A DNA stretch of 64,000 nt from an uncultured Clostridia bacterium (GTDB lineage Bacteria; Bacillota; Clostridia; Oscillospirales; Acutalibacteraceae), in contig CALWUU010000005.1 of the NCBI GenBank assembly GCA_944384835.1, positions 1 through 64,000 of the forward strand. Reading direction: 5' to 3'. The position numbers were made by a program, and so were the translations under genes. This document shows positions 1 through 9,028 of this stretch, piece by piece (the stretch's first letter is position 1; every line of letters starts with the position of its first letter). The notes under the pieces were generated by a model. The model was not told the origin of the DNA. It was given only the letters and a program-made list of their open reading frames with translations, and ran no database searches.

Positions 1-1605
1 TTAAGCGATGGTATTACGGAACAGCTGGCAGGCATTCACGACTTGGAACGTTTGATGACCCGCATCGTATATGGGTCGGCAAACGGCCGCGAGCTGCGCA
101 GCTTGCTGGCTGCTGTTGAGCGTTTACCTGCGCTGCAGCATTTGCTGGAAGAGGTACACTGCGACTTACTGCAAAATATTGAACAGCAAATTGATTTGCT
201 GCAGGATGTGGCTGAACTGATTTTTTCTGCGATTGTGGAAGACCCGCCGTTTTCTATCCGCGAAGGCGGCATCATTAAGCAGGGGTATCATGCCGAGTTG
301 GACCAGCTGAAAAGCGATATGACCAACGGAAAAGAATTGATTGCACAAATTGAAGCAAAAGAAAAAGAACGAACCGGTATTCCAAAACTAAAGATAGGAT
401 ATAACCGTGTATTTGGTTATTATATTGAAATTTCCAACTCATATAAATCACAGGCGCCGGACGAATATATCCGTAAGCAGACATTAAGCAACTGCGAGCG
501 TTATATTACACAGGAGCTGAAAGAGTTGGAAGCACGAATTTTAGGTGCCCATGATAAATCCATTCAATTGGAGAGCGTGTTGTTTGAAGAAGTCCGCAAA
601 CAAGTGGCGGATCAATTGGTTCGCGTACAAAGTACTGCAAGTGCATTGGCACAGCTGGATGTGCTAAATTCTTTTGCGCGCATTTCCCGTCAGCAAAATT
701 ATGTTTGTCCCGAAGTGAATTTGGGCGGAAAAATTGTGCTCAAAGAAAGCCGTCATCCTGTTGTTGAAGTGTTATTGGACGGCGCTCCGTTTGTTCCAAA
801 TGATGTGCTTTTAGATAAAAACGAAAACAGGGTTGCTATTATTACAGGACCTAATATGGCTGGTAAATCTACATATATGCGTCAAACTGCATTGATTGTA
901 TTAATGGCGCAAATTGGCTGTTTTGTACCGGCTGCGTCGGCAGAAATCGGCGTTGTGGACAGCATTTTTACCCGTGTAGGCGCGTCTGACGATTTGGCTT
1001 CAGGTCAGTCTACCTTTATGGTAGAAATGTCTGAGGTAGCGGATATTTTGAAACATGCAACAGACCATAGCTTATTGATTTTAGACGAAATTGGCAGAGG
1101 AACTTCCACGTTTGACGGCATGAGCATTGCTCGTGCTGTGCTGGAGTATGTAGCTGATACAAAAACTTTGGGGGCAAAGGCGCTGTTTGCTACCCATTAT
1201 CATGAATTAACGGCTTTGGAAGATTCCATGGACAGCGTGAAAAATTATAATATTGCCGTTAAGAAAAACGGCGATGACATTACATTTTTGCGAAGAATTA
1301 TCCGCGGCGGCGCGGACGACAGCTTTGGCATAGAAGTAGCAAAATTAGCCGGTGTGCCCAATCAAGTTGTTGCCAGAGCCAAAGAAATTCTAAAAGAGCT
1401 GGAAAGCATGCCGCATGCTGAAGTAACCGCAAAATATGTCAAACAAGAGAAAACAGCGGAGGAAGAAGGGCAAATTTCCTTCACACCTGCCTCCAAACAT
1501 GCAGTGCTTGAAAAATTGCAGCAAATTGATGTCAATACGCTCACGCCGATTGAATGCATGCAGACCTTGTTTGAACTGAGTCAATTAGCAAAACAGGACG
1601 TTTAA
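1..1605 (+). CDS. mutS: DNA mismatch repair ATPase MutS (5'-truncated by window edge)
   Basis: The frame is open from base 1, so this is the C-terminal part of MutS; the mismatch-binding N-terminus lies upstream of the window. MutS binds mismatches and insertion/deletion loops as a dimer and recruits MutL in an ATP-dependent way. Visible parts are the core and clamp region (1-650), then the ABC-type ATPase: Walker A GPNMAGKS at 847-870, the STFMVEMSE segment at about 1010-1035, Walker B LLILDEIGRGTSTFDG at about 1072-1120, and the ATHYHEL switch at about 1190. The C-terminal helical dimerisation tail ends at 1605. mutL follows 37 bp downstream in the usual mutSL order. Identity is secure; only the missing 5' part is unknown. 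Confidence 0.98.
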   Translation, partial: LSDGITEQLAGIHDLERLMTRIVYGSANGRELRSLLAAVERLPALQHLLEEVHCDLLQNIEQQIDLLQDVAELIFSAIVEDPPFSIREGGIIKQGYHAELDQLKSDMTNGKELIAQIEAKEKERTGIPKLKIGYNRVFGYYIEISNSYKSQAPDEYIRKQTLSNCERYITQELKELEARILGAHDKSIQLESVLFEEVRKQVADQLVRVQSTASALAQLDVLNSFARISRQQNYVCPEVNLGGKIVLKESRHPVVEVLLDGAPFVPNDVLLDKNENRVAIITGPNMAGKSTYMRQTALIVLMAQIGCFVPAASAEIGVVDSIFTRVGASDDLASGQSTFMVEMSEVADILKHATDHSLLILDEIGRGTSTFDGMSIARAVLEYVADTKTLGAKALFATHYHELTALEDSMDSVKNYNIAVKKNGDDITFLRRIIRGGADDSFGIEVAKLAGVPNQVVARAKEILKELESMPHAEVTAKYVKQEKTAEEEGQISFTPASKHAVLEKLQQIDVNTLTPIECMQTLFELSQLAKQDV

Positions 1606-1642
1606 TAAAAATAAGACCATAGTAAAGAAAGCGAGGTGCTTT

Positions 1643-3715
1643 ATGGGCAAAATCCAAGTGTTGGACAAACAAATAGCAGAACTGATTGCAGCCGGAGAAG
1701 TGGTGGACAGACCTGCTTCTGTTATCAAAGAACTGGTAGAAAACGCCATTGATGCAGGAGCCACTGCGATTACGGTAGAAATCAAAAACGGCGGCGTAAC
1801 ATTTATGCGTGTGACAGACAATGGGTGCGGTATTGCCCGTGAAGACGTTCCGACTGCTTTTTTACGTCATGCTACCAGCAAAATCAGCACACAAGATGAT
1901 TTGGAAGCCATTGGTACCTTGGGCTTCCGCGGGGAGGCATTGGCTTCTGTCGCAGCAGTTGCAAATGTAGAAGTAATGACCAGAACAGCGGAAGAACTGG
2001 CCGGAACATTTTATGCTATCAGCGGCGGCGAACAGCAAGCATATGAGGATTATGGTTGTCCTCAGGGGACAACGATCATTGTAAAAGATATTTTCTACAA
2101 TGTGCCTGCAAGAATGAAATTTTTGAAAAAGGATACCGTAGAAGCCAATGCAGCTTCCGGTGTGCTGGACAAGATTGCGTTATCTCACCCTGAAATTTCA
2201 TTTCGTTTTATCAAAGATGGGAAAGAAATATTGCATACACCGGGAGACGGACAACTAAAATCCGCCATTTACGCGGTTTTTGGCAAGAATTTTACCGCAG
2301 GTCTGATTCCCGTGGATTATGAGTTTGAGTATATAAGAGTTTCGGGATTTATCAGCAAACCTGCGGCGGCAAGACCTAACCGCAGTATGCAGCATTTCTT
2401 TATTAACGGAAGATATGTTAAAAGCAAGACTGCTATGGTAGCACTGGAACAAGCGTTTAAGGGTTCCTTAATGGTGGGCAAATTTCCAAGCTGTGTACTG
2501 CATATTGAGTTGTCATACCGTGCAGTAGATGTCAATGTACATCCCAATAAATTGGAAGTGCGTTTTATCAATGAAAAGCCGATTTTTGATGCCGTTTATC
2601 ATGGTGTGCAAACAGCTTTAAATCAGGGTGATAAGCCCATTGTCATGGACGTTAAAAAAGCAGTTTCTCATCATCCTCTTTATACATCTTCAGAAAAGCC
2701 GGAGCAAATGCAAATAAAAGCAGCGCCTTCCAAACCGATACAAAAAACGGATATTGCGAAACAAGACCAGAAAACTCTTTCCAAACAGAAAGCAGTTGTT
2801 CCTGTCTCCGGATTTACAAAACAGCTTTTTCAGGACAGTAGTATAGAGAACATTCAAATGAACGACAGCGGGAATATACAAACCTCAGTTTCTGATGTGC
2901 GAATTCCGCCTGCTGGTCATTACAAGAAAGAATCTCCCAGAAGAATTACGTATGCAGATATTAATATTACGGTAGATGACAGGGAGGATTTCACAAAGTC
3001 AAATTTACAGCCACATCATCTTGAGACGATACCGCAGGAACAAGAACAGCAAACAGAGGAACTCCATCAAACAGCGATACCTAAGGAAGTGCCGCAAGAG
3101 GATGAGCGTACTTTTGATGAATCAGCTGCAAAAACTGATTTGAAACCCCTGCGCTTAGTAGGCGAAGCATTTGGAACTTATATTATCGCAGAACGAAATT
3201 GTGAAGAACTGGTTGTGATTGACAAACATGCGGCTCATGAACGCATGCTGTATGAAAAGCTGAAAAAACAAGCCCCGGGTTCCGATTACCAAATGCTGCT
3301 TCAGCCTATTACCGTTACCTTGAGTAAAGAAGAATACGCTGCAGTATTGCAGGCGCGGGATACTTTTGCTCAAGCGGGCTTTGAATTGGATGATTTTGGT
3401 GCAGGCACCATTTTGGTACGCAGCGCGCCGCTTTCCATGGAGCATGATGATATTTCTTCTGCTGTCATGGAAATGGCAGGATATTTAAGTGAGCAAAAAA
3501 CAGATATTACAACAGAACACTTAGATTGGCTGTATCACAATATTGCCTGCAGGTCGGCAATCAAAGCAGGAGATAAAAGCTCTCCCCAGGAATTGCTGGC
3601 TTTGGTTGAGCAATTGGAAGAGGATGGTACCATTCGGTATTGCCCTCATGGTCGTCCTGTAAAAATTGTAATAAAGAAAAAAGATTTGGAGAAACAGTTT
3701 GGCCGTATTCAGTGA
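1643..3715 (+). CDS. mutL: DNA mismatch repair protein MutL
   Basis: A 690-residue MutL. The N-terminal GHKL ATPase is clear: ELIAAGEVVDRPASVIKELV near the start, DNGCGI around residue 60, and GFRGEAL around residue 95. A long low-complexity Gln/Glu/Lys linker covers about residues 350-500. The C-terminal dimerisation domain carries DKHAAHERMLYEKL, matching the DQHA(X)2E(X)4E metal-binding endonuclease motif (Lys for Gln), plus ACRSAIKAGD and CPHGRP. It should therefore be a nicking MutL of the Bacillus type, as expected where there is no MutH. The start is ATG at 1643, with GCGAGG just upstream. It follows mutS closely and precedes miaA, a common Clostridia arrangement. Confidence 0.98.
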   Translation: MGKIQVLDKQIAELIAAGEVVDRPASVIKELVENAIDAGATAITVEIKNGGVTFMRVTDNGCGIAREDVPTAFLRHATSKISTQDDLEAIGTLGFRGEALASVAAVANVEVMTRTAEELAGTFYAISGGEQQAYEDYGCPQGTTIIVKDIFYNVPARMKFLKKDTVEANAASGVLDKIALSHPEISFRFIKDGKEILHTPGDGQLKSAIYAVFGKNFTAGLIPVDYEFEYIRVSGFISKPAAARPNRSMQHFFINGRYVKSKTAMVALEQAFKGSLMVGKFPSCVLHIELSYRAVDVNVHPNKLEVRFINEKPIFDAVYHGVQTALNQGDKPIVMDVKKAVSHHPLYTSSEKPEQMQIKAAPSKPIQKTDIAKQDQKTLSKQKAVVPVSGFTKQLFQDSSIENIQMNDSGNIQTSVSDVRIPPAGHYKKESPRRITYADINITVDDREDFTKSNLQPHHLETIPQEQEQQTEELHQTAIPKEVPQEDERTFDESAAKTDLKPLRLVGEAFGTYIIAERNCEELVVIDKHAAHERMLYEKLKKQAPGSDYQMLLQPITVTLSKEEYAAVLQARDTFAQAGFELDDFGAGTILVRSAPLSMEHDDISSAVMEMAGYLSEQKTDITTEHLDWLYHNIACRSAIKAGDKSSPQELLALVEQLEEDGTIRYCPHGRPVKIVIKKKDLEKQFGRIQ

Positions 3716-3774
3716 TGTTTTCAATTTCGTTGTTTTTTCTTCACAATTATATGGTAGGATATTAGGAGATTAGC

Positions 3775-4731
3775 ATGGAAAAGCAAGAATTACAGAAAAA
3801 AATTCCGTTGATAGTCATTGTGGGACCAACAGCTTCCGGAAAAAGCAAACTAGCGGTAGCGCTTGCGCATTGGCTGCAAACGGAAATTGTATCAGCGGAT
3901 TCTATGCAAATTTACCGCGGGATGCAAATTGGTACTGCCAAACCGACTTCAGAGGAAATGGAAGGTATCAAGCATCATCTTATAGACTTTGTAGAACTGA
4001 ATGAACCGTTCAGTGTAGCTGATTATGTGGCACATGCCAAAATATGTGTGGAACAGATTGCGCAGAAGGGGAAAATTCCGATTATGGCAGGCGGTACAGG
4101 ACTGTACATCAATTCATTTTTAGAGAATTTGCAGTTTTCAGATGAAGATAAAGATGCGGCTTTATGTGAACAACTGGCAGAAAAAGCGCAAACGCAAGGG
4201 GTGCAGGTGTTGGTAGAAGAGTTGCGTTCCTTTGACCCACAATCCGCACAGAGAATTGATCCCCATAATGTAAGCAGAGTGATCCGCGCCATTGAAATTT
4301 ACAGAACCACCGGTGTGACGATGACAGAACACATGGAACGGTCCCGCAGAATACCGTCTCCGTATTCTGCCTGCATCATTGGACTTGATTATACAGACAG
4401 AAACATTCTTTATGACCGCATCAATCGGCGTGTGGATCAAATGATACATATGGGATTGGTAGAGGAAGCAAAACAGGTGCTTAGCAGGAAAGATGGAAAA
4501 ACGGCATTGCAGGCAATTGGGTATAAAGAACTTCTGCCGTATTTTCAGGGGAGCTTTACTTTAGAAGAAGCCGTGGAGCATATGAAGCAGGAAACACGCA
4601 GATATGCAAAACGGCAGTTGACTTGGTTTCGCAGGAATCCCAATATTCATTGGCTGAAGGTAGACGAAATAGAAAATCACGAACAACTGGCGGAAAAAGC
4701 AAAATCGATTGTAACGCAATTTGAATTTTAG
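3775..4731 (+). CDS. miaA: tRNA dimethylallyltransferase MiaA
   Basis: A 318-residue MiaA, the usual length. It transfers a dimethylallyl group from DMAPP to N6 of A37 in tRNAs reading UNN codons. The P-loop-like GPTASGKSKLAVALA lies at about residues 17-31. Other hallmarks are SADSMQIYRGMQIGTAKP (about 41-58), HHLIDF, MAGGTGLYI (about 103-111), and the C-terminal QAIGYKELLPY and RRYAKRQLTWFRR segments that contact tRNA. The start ATG at 3775 follows AGGAG by about 7 nt. The 59-bp gap after mutL is AT-rich and may hold a weak promoter, but no good -35/-10 pair was found. Confidence 0.97.
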   Translation: MEKQELQKKIPLIVIVGPTASGKSKLAVALAHWLQTEIVSADSMQIYRGMQIGTAKPTSEEMEGIKHHLIDFVELNEPFSVADYVAHAKICVEQIAQKGKIPIMAGGTGLYINSFLENLQFSDEDKDAALCEQLAEKAQTQGVQVLVEELRSFDPQSAQRIDPHNVSRVIRAIEIYRTTGVTMTEHMERSRRIPSPYSACIIGLDYTDRNILYDRINRRVDQMIHMGLVEEAKQVLSRKDGKTALQAIGYKELLPYFQGSFTLEEAVEHMKQETRRYAKRQLTWFRRNPNIHWLKVDEIENHEQLAEKAKSIVTQFEF

Positions 4732-4753
4732 TGTAGAAAGCAAAGGGGTTTCC

Positions 4754-6055
4754 ATGGGTATCTTAAATCATCCGATTTTAAAAAGAATTATCACCATTAT
4801 CATAATAGTCCTTTTATTGGTGTTTATTGGTTACCAAATTTGGCGTGCAAATCATTCTTCAGTAGTAACAGAAATGGCTACTTATGCAAGCATCTCCGAT
4901 ACCATACAGGCGGAAGGTGTTATTATTAGAGATGAAACTCTTGTACAGCAAGATACTGCCGATGTTATTACTTATAATGTTTCGGACGGAACAAAAATCG
5001 CGAAAGACAGTGTAATTGCAACCATTTATGATACTGCGGAAGATGCCGCTACACAAAAGCAAAGAGAACAATTAGAATCACAGTTAGCTACCCTGCAAGA
5101 ATTAAACAGCTCCACAACAGCGACTACCTACACTAATCCGGATAATTTAGATAAAGATATTCACAGCAAATTATACACTTTACTGGATTCCATTCATGAG
5201 CGTGACAGAGAGCAGATTGACAGCAATAGAGATGACGTATTAAAATCCATTAATACGCGTCAAATAGCAACGGGGCAAGTTACGGACTTTAACGGGAAAA
5301 TTCAGTCGATCCAAGAGCAATTAGCGGCTTTGGGTTCTGTGAAAGGTACAAAAAAAGGAGAAATTCTTTCACCGGCTTCCGGATATTTTGTCAGTTCTAC
5401 AGATGGCTTTGAATTTACCTTCGATTATGATAGTGCCACCGAGCTGACCGTGGACGATTTAAAGGCCAAACAGGATCAAAACGCTCAGACACAGGACAGC
5501 AGTGTGATTGGAAAAATATGCGATTCTTATAACTGGTATGTTGCCTGTATCGTACCGGCTGATACAGCAGCAAGATTAAAGGTAGATTCCCAGGTGTCCA
5601 TTCAATTGCCATTTGTTTCTTCCGATGATATTCCTGCTACGGTTGCGGCAGTCAATCAAACAGACGGTGCTTCTGAAGCTGCTGTTATTTTAAGATGTAA
5701 TTATATGAGTGATGCGCTGTCTAAAGTACGTGACGAAACCATTCAAATCAACATCAATACCTACACAGGTATTCGTGTCAGTCAGCAGTCCGTCCGTTTC
5801 CAAACGATTTCCAAAGACGTAACGGATGAAAACGGAAATGTAACCACTGTGACAAAAGATGTAAAAGGTGTTTATATCTTATACGGTAATTCAATTAAAT
5901 TTGTCGAGATTGTGCCGCTGTACAGCAGTAATAATTATGTCATATGCGATCCCGACCCGGATACAAGCGAACTCATGACAAGCGAAACATTAACATTATA
6001 TGACGAAGTTGTGGTAGGAGGTAAAGATTTGTATGACGGAAAAATGGTTAACTGA
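4754..6055 (+). CDS. HlyD/RND-adaptor-like single-pass membrane protein of the division cluster
   Basis: About 433 residues from the chosen ATG at 4754, which is preceded by AAAGGGG; an upstream in-frame ATG at 4721 overlaps miaA and has no ribosome site. An N-terminal membrane helix (about residues 8-28, rich in Ile/Leu/Val) is followed by an extracytoplasmic region. That region opens with a lipoyl/barrel-sandwich half motif (IQAEGVIIRDE, then VSDGTKIAKDSVIATIYDT), continues into a helical coiled-coil hairpin at about 100-200, and ends in beta-rich segments. This is the layout of HlyD-family periplasmic adaptor proteins. It overlaps the ylmE start by 23 nt, so it is probably co-transcribed with the division genes. 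No transporter partner is adjacent and its function is unknown. Confidence 0.85.
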   Translation: MGILNHPILKRIITIIIIVLLLVFIGYQIWRANHSSVVTEMATYASISDTIQAEGVIIRDETLVQQDTADVITYNVSDGTKIAKDSVIATIYDTAEDAATQKQREQLESQLATLQELNSSTTATTYTNPDNLDKDIHSKLYTLLDSIHERDREQIDSNRDDVLKSINTRQIATGQVTDFNGKIQSIQEQLAALGSVKGTKKGEILSPASGYFVSSTDGFEFTFDYDSATELTVDDLKAKQDQNAQTQDSSVIGKICDSYNWYVACIVPADTAARLKVDSQVSIQLPFVSSDDIPATVAAVNQTDGASEAAVILRCNYMSDALSKVRDETIQININTYTGIRVSQQSVRFQTISKDVTDENGNVTTVTKDVKGVYILYGNSIKFVEIVPLYSSNNYVICDPDPDTSELMTSETLTLYDEVVVGGKDLYDGKMVN

Positions 6056-6773
6056 TGACGAGATAGCAGCAAAAATTGCAGCATTGGAAGAGAATTATAA
6101 AATTGTAACGGAAGAAGTGGCAAAGGCGGCTGCCAAATCCGGAAGAAAACCGGAAGATATTACCTTGCTTGCAGCAACCAAAACAGTTCCGGTATCTGTT
6201 ATTAACAGAGCTATTGAACTGGGAATTACCTGCATAGGCGAAAACAAAGTACAGGAACTATGCGAAAAGTATGACCAATTGCATTTGGAACATTGCGACT
6301 GTCACTTTATCGGTCATCTTCAGACCAATAAGGTAAAACAATTGATTGGTAAAGTAAGTATGATCCATTCTGTAGACAGTGTAAAACTGGCAAAGGAAAT
6401 TTCTAAAATTTCTCAGCAGAATCATTTGGTGACCGATGTCTTAGTAGAAATTAATGTAGGAAGAGAAGAAAGCAAAGGCGGCATATATATTGAGGATACA
6501 GAGTCGTTTTTGGGAGAAATCTCCACATTATCTGGTATATCTGTGAAAGGATTGATGACAATACCGCCTGCAGGTGAAAATATTACAAAAACCATACATT
6601 ATTTTGAAAATATGTATAAGAAATTGGTTGACATTAGGTCTAAAAAATTAGATAATATACTTATGAATTTTTTGTCCATGGGTATGTCGGCGGATTATGT
6701 ACAAGCAATTGAGGCGGGTGCCAATATTGTTCGTGTAGGTTCTGCTTTGTTCGGACAAAGAGTTTATATATAA
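6033..6773 (+). CDS. ylmE: YggS/YlmE family PLP-binding protein (PLPBP)
   Basis: A 246-residue member of the YggS/PROSC family. These proteins bind pyridoxal 5'-phosphate without known catalytic activity and take part in vitamin B6 and amino-acid homeostasis. The PLP-lysine segment is LLAATKTVPV (about residues 45-54). GENKVQEL, HFIGHLQTNKVK, SVDSVKLA, VEINVGREESKGG and the phosphate-binding LSMGMSADYVQAIEAGANIVRVGSALFG are in family order. The start ATG at 6033 follows AGGAGG (6016-6021). It lies directly upstream of sepF as in Bacillus and many Clostridia, probably in one operon. Confidence 0.95.
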   Translation: MTEKWLTDDEIAAKIAALEENYKIVTEEVAKAAAKSGRKPEDITLLAATKTVPVSVINRAIELGITCIGENKVQELCEKYDQLHLEHCDCHFIGHLQTNKVKQLIGKVSMIHSVDSVKLAKEISKISQQNHLVTDVLVEINVGREESKGGIYIEDTESFLGEISTLSGISVKGLMTIPPAGENITKTIHYFENMYKKLVDIRSKKLDNILMNFLSMGMSADYVQAIEAGANIVRVGSALFGQRVYI

Positions 6774-6820
6774 AACTGATAATTATTGCAGTAATAAAAA
6801 CAACCGGGAGGAAACGACCA

Positions 6821-7306
6821 ATGAGTAGCGCAAAATTTGTTCAGAAATTTAAAGATATGTGGAATCCGCCGGAGGATGAATTTGATGATTACGATTATGA
6901 TGAGCAGGTAGAAGACGTTTATGAAGAGGAAGAGGCGGCTGAGGAATATAATGAGCCGGCTCGTCACAACTATGCCCGCTCTCAAGAATCAAACTCCAAT
7001 AAAGTAGTAAATATTCATGCACAATCTCAAATTCAAGTGGTTTTATTCAAGCCAAACAACTTTGGTGAAGATACCAGAGCAATTGCGGACGAACTACTGA
7101 AGGTACATACTGTTGTTTTAAATTTAGAAGATACAAACAAAGATGTTTCACGCCGTATTTTAGACTTTTTAAGCGGTGTTGCATATGCTAACGGCGGAAA
7201 AGTAAAAAGAGTGGCTACCAGAACATTTATCATTACACCTTATAATGTAGATTTGACAGGTGATGATTTAATAGATGAATTAGAAGGCAGCGGCATTTAT
7301 TTCTAA
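6821..7306 (+). CDS. sepF: Cell division protein SepF
   Basis: A 161-residue SepF, which tethers FtsZ filaments to the membrane and helps build the septum. The N-terminal membrane-binding amphipathic helix is SAKFVQKFKDMWNPPED. An acidic Asp/Glu/Tyr-rich linker (about residues 20-60) follows, then the SepF core (about 72-161) with VVLFKPNNFGEDTRAIADE, VVLNLEDTNKDVSRRILDFL and the terminal DLTGDDLIDELEGSGIYF region. GGGAGG stands about 8 nt before the ATG. Unlike the Bacillus cluster, no ylmG (YggT) gene lies between sepF and ylmH. Confidence 0.96.
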   Translation: MSSAKFVQKFKDMWNPPEDEFDDYDYDEQVEDVYEEEEAAEEYNEPARHNYARSQESNSNKVVNIHAQSQIQVVLFKPNNFGEDTRAIADELLKVHTVVLNLEDTNKDVSRRILDFLSGVAYANGGKVKRVATRTFIITPYNVDLTGDDLIDELEGSGIYF

Positions 7307-7309
7307 AAG

Positions 7310-8080
7310 ATGATGTCGGATAAACACAATGTAAAAAGTGCTCAGGCAATACTCATGGCACGTGTGCGGGATGCGGTCAATTTGTGTGACAAACGGCATA
7401 AGCCGCAGTTTATTGGTTTTCTTGATGAAAAGGAACAATTATATACTGAAAAATTAGCATTACAAATGGGATTTAAAAACTATATGTTTTGGGGTGGTCA
7501 CACTTCCTCAGAACGTGTAGTTTTTGGTGCATTTCCGGACTATATAGAGCCAAACGTCAGCTTTTTTCCAATACGAACCATTACGGCAGCATTTCGCAAA
7601 TGCGACCAATTGTCTCACAGAGATTTTTTGGGCGCTTTGTTGTCTTTGGGAATGGAACGAGAAACATTAGGTGATTTTTTAATCGAAGACGGACGATGCG
7701 TATTTTTTGTACGTGAAGAAATATCTCAATTTATCCTTATGCAGGTAAAAAAGATAGGACGTGTCGGCGTTACTTTAAACGAAGGTGCCCAGCTCCCTTT
7801 TCCTATGGGCAGAGGATTTACTGAGTTTTCCTTTGTCGTTGCATCTCCAAGATTGGACTGTGTGACGGCAGCGCTTGTTGGTTATAGCCGTGAAAAATCC
7901 TGCGCCGCGATTAAAGCGGGACTGGTAACACAAAATTATCAAGTTGCTGTTTCTGCCTCTCAAAAGGTAGATGCGGGCGACAAGATTTCAATTCGCGGAA
8001 AAGGTAAATTTGTGCTGGATCGAATCGGTCCTATGACTAAGAAGGGTAGACTCAGTATATTTGGCAGAAAATATAAATAA
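7310..8080 (+). CDS. ylmH: YlmH-family RNA-binding protein with S4 domain
   Basis: A 256-residue YlmH protein. The N-terminal two thirds is the family-specific domain (RHKPQFIGFLDEKEQ near the start, FPDYIEPNVSFFPI mid-protein). The C-terminal 60 residues form an S4 RNA-binding fold with CAAIKAGLVTQNYQVAV and VDAGDKISIRGKGKFVL. In Bacillus, YlmH has been linked to stalled-ribosome rescue and the gene sits in the sepF-divIVA cluster. The ATG at 7310 begins 3 nt after the sepF stop with no clear ribosome site of its own, so translational coupling is likely. A second ATG at 7313 is equally possible. Confidence 0.94.
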   Translation: MMSDKHNVKSAQAILMARVRDAVNLCDKRHKPQFIGFLDEKEQLYTEKLALQMGFKNYMFWGGHTSSERVVFGAFPDYIEPNVSFFPIRTITAAFRKCDQLSHRDFLGALLSLGMERETLGDFLIEDGRCVFFVREEISQFILMQVKKIGRVGVTLNEGAQLPFPMGRGFTEFSFVVASPRLDCVTAALVGYSREKSCAAIKAGLVTQNYQVAVSASQKVDAGDKISIRGKGKFVLDRIGPMTKKGRLSIFGRKYK

Positions 8081-8098
8081 TTTAGGAGGACTTATAGG

Positions 8099-9007
8099 AT
8101 GCTTACCATTAACGATATCATTAATGCTAGTTTCAATAAATCAAATTTTGGCGGTTATAAAACCGAAGATGTGGACATTTTTATTGATGAGGTAAAAGAG
8201 TCCTATGAGTTGTTGATTAAAAAAAATATTGAGCAAAAAGAAGCCAATGAAAGCCTTGCTGAAGAAAACAAAAAGTTAGCAAAAAAAATTGACCTTCTTG
8301 CAAAAAAAGTAGAAGAATATCGTCAGGAAGAAAATGAAATCAAAAATGCTCTTATCAGCGCGCAAAAATTAAGTGAAGCCGCAATTCGTGAAGCACGCCA
8401 TAAAGCGGAGATCATTCTCAAGGACGCTCAGCTTAAAGCAGATGAAAAAGTCGCGTCTATTGCTGACGAGGTGGAAGAGAAAAAAGAAGAGCTTGAGAAA
8501 ATGAGACAAATTGTTTCTGACTTTAGAAAAACTTTGTTGGATAAATATAAAGAGCACCTGACTCTGATTAATAACATTCCAAACAGAAAAAAACATGTGA
8601 AATTAGAAGAACCGCAGCAATCTGAACCGGCAGAAGAAATAAAACCGAAAGAGTTGCATACACAGTCTTTAGAAGAGCATATGATTGAAAAAACACAGCC
8701 AATTGATATCAAAGACGAGATTAGCAAAGAACCCGGTGAAAAAGAGACAGCAGATGCTTCTGAGCAGCCAACAACGCAAGAGGAAACTTCTAAAGTAAAT
8801 TCTTCTATTGAGGTGGATGAAGTAGATGAAGCTCCTACAAAAAAATTTCATCTAAATGCAACAAGCTTTGAAAAAGCACCGGAAGAGCGCAGAGGTCGTG
8901 ATTTGCGCTATGATGTTCTGAAATTTGGTGATGACTACAACATTGCAGATGATGACGACGACGAGGAAGAAGCGCCTTCATCAGGCAGAGCGAAACATAA
9001 TAAATAA
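8099..9007 (+). CDS. divIVA: DivIVA domain cell division/polarity protein
   Basis: A 302-residue DivIVA. The N-terminal lipid-binding domain shows LTINDIINASFNKSNFGGY and EDVDIFIDEVKESYE. A long Lys/Glu-rich coiled coil (about residues 40-165) follows. The tail (about 170-302) is acidic and disordered, ends in a run of Asp/Glu, and is longer than in Bacillus DivIVA. The protein recognises curved membrane at poles and septa and organises division or wall-growth factors. The start ATG at 8099 follows AGGAGG. It is the distal member of the sepF-ylmH-divIVA group, and ileS begins 21 bp after its stop. Confidence 0.95.
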   Translation: MLTINDIINASFNKSNFGGYKTEDVDIFIDEVKESYELLIKKNIEQKEANESLAEENKKLAKKIDLLAKKVEEYRQEENEIKNALISAQKLSEAAIREARHKAEIILKDAQLKADEKVASIADEVEEKKEELEKMRQIVSDFRKTLLDKYKEHLTLINNIPNRKKHVKLEEPQQSEPAEEIKPKELHTQSLEEHMIEKTQPIDIKDEISKEPGEKETADASEQPTTQEETSKVNSSIEVDEVDEAPTKKFHLNATSFEKAPEERRGRDLRYDVLKFGDDYNIADDDDDEEEAPSSGRAKHNK

Positions 9008-9028
9008 TAATCCATTAAGGAGAGAATA

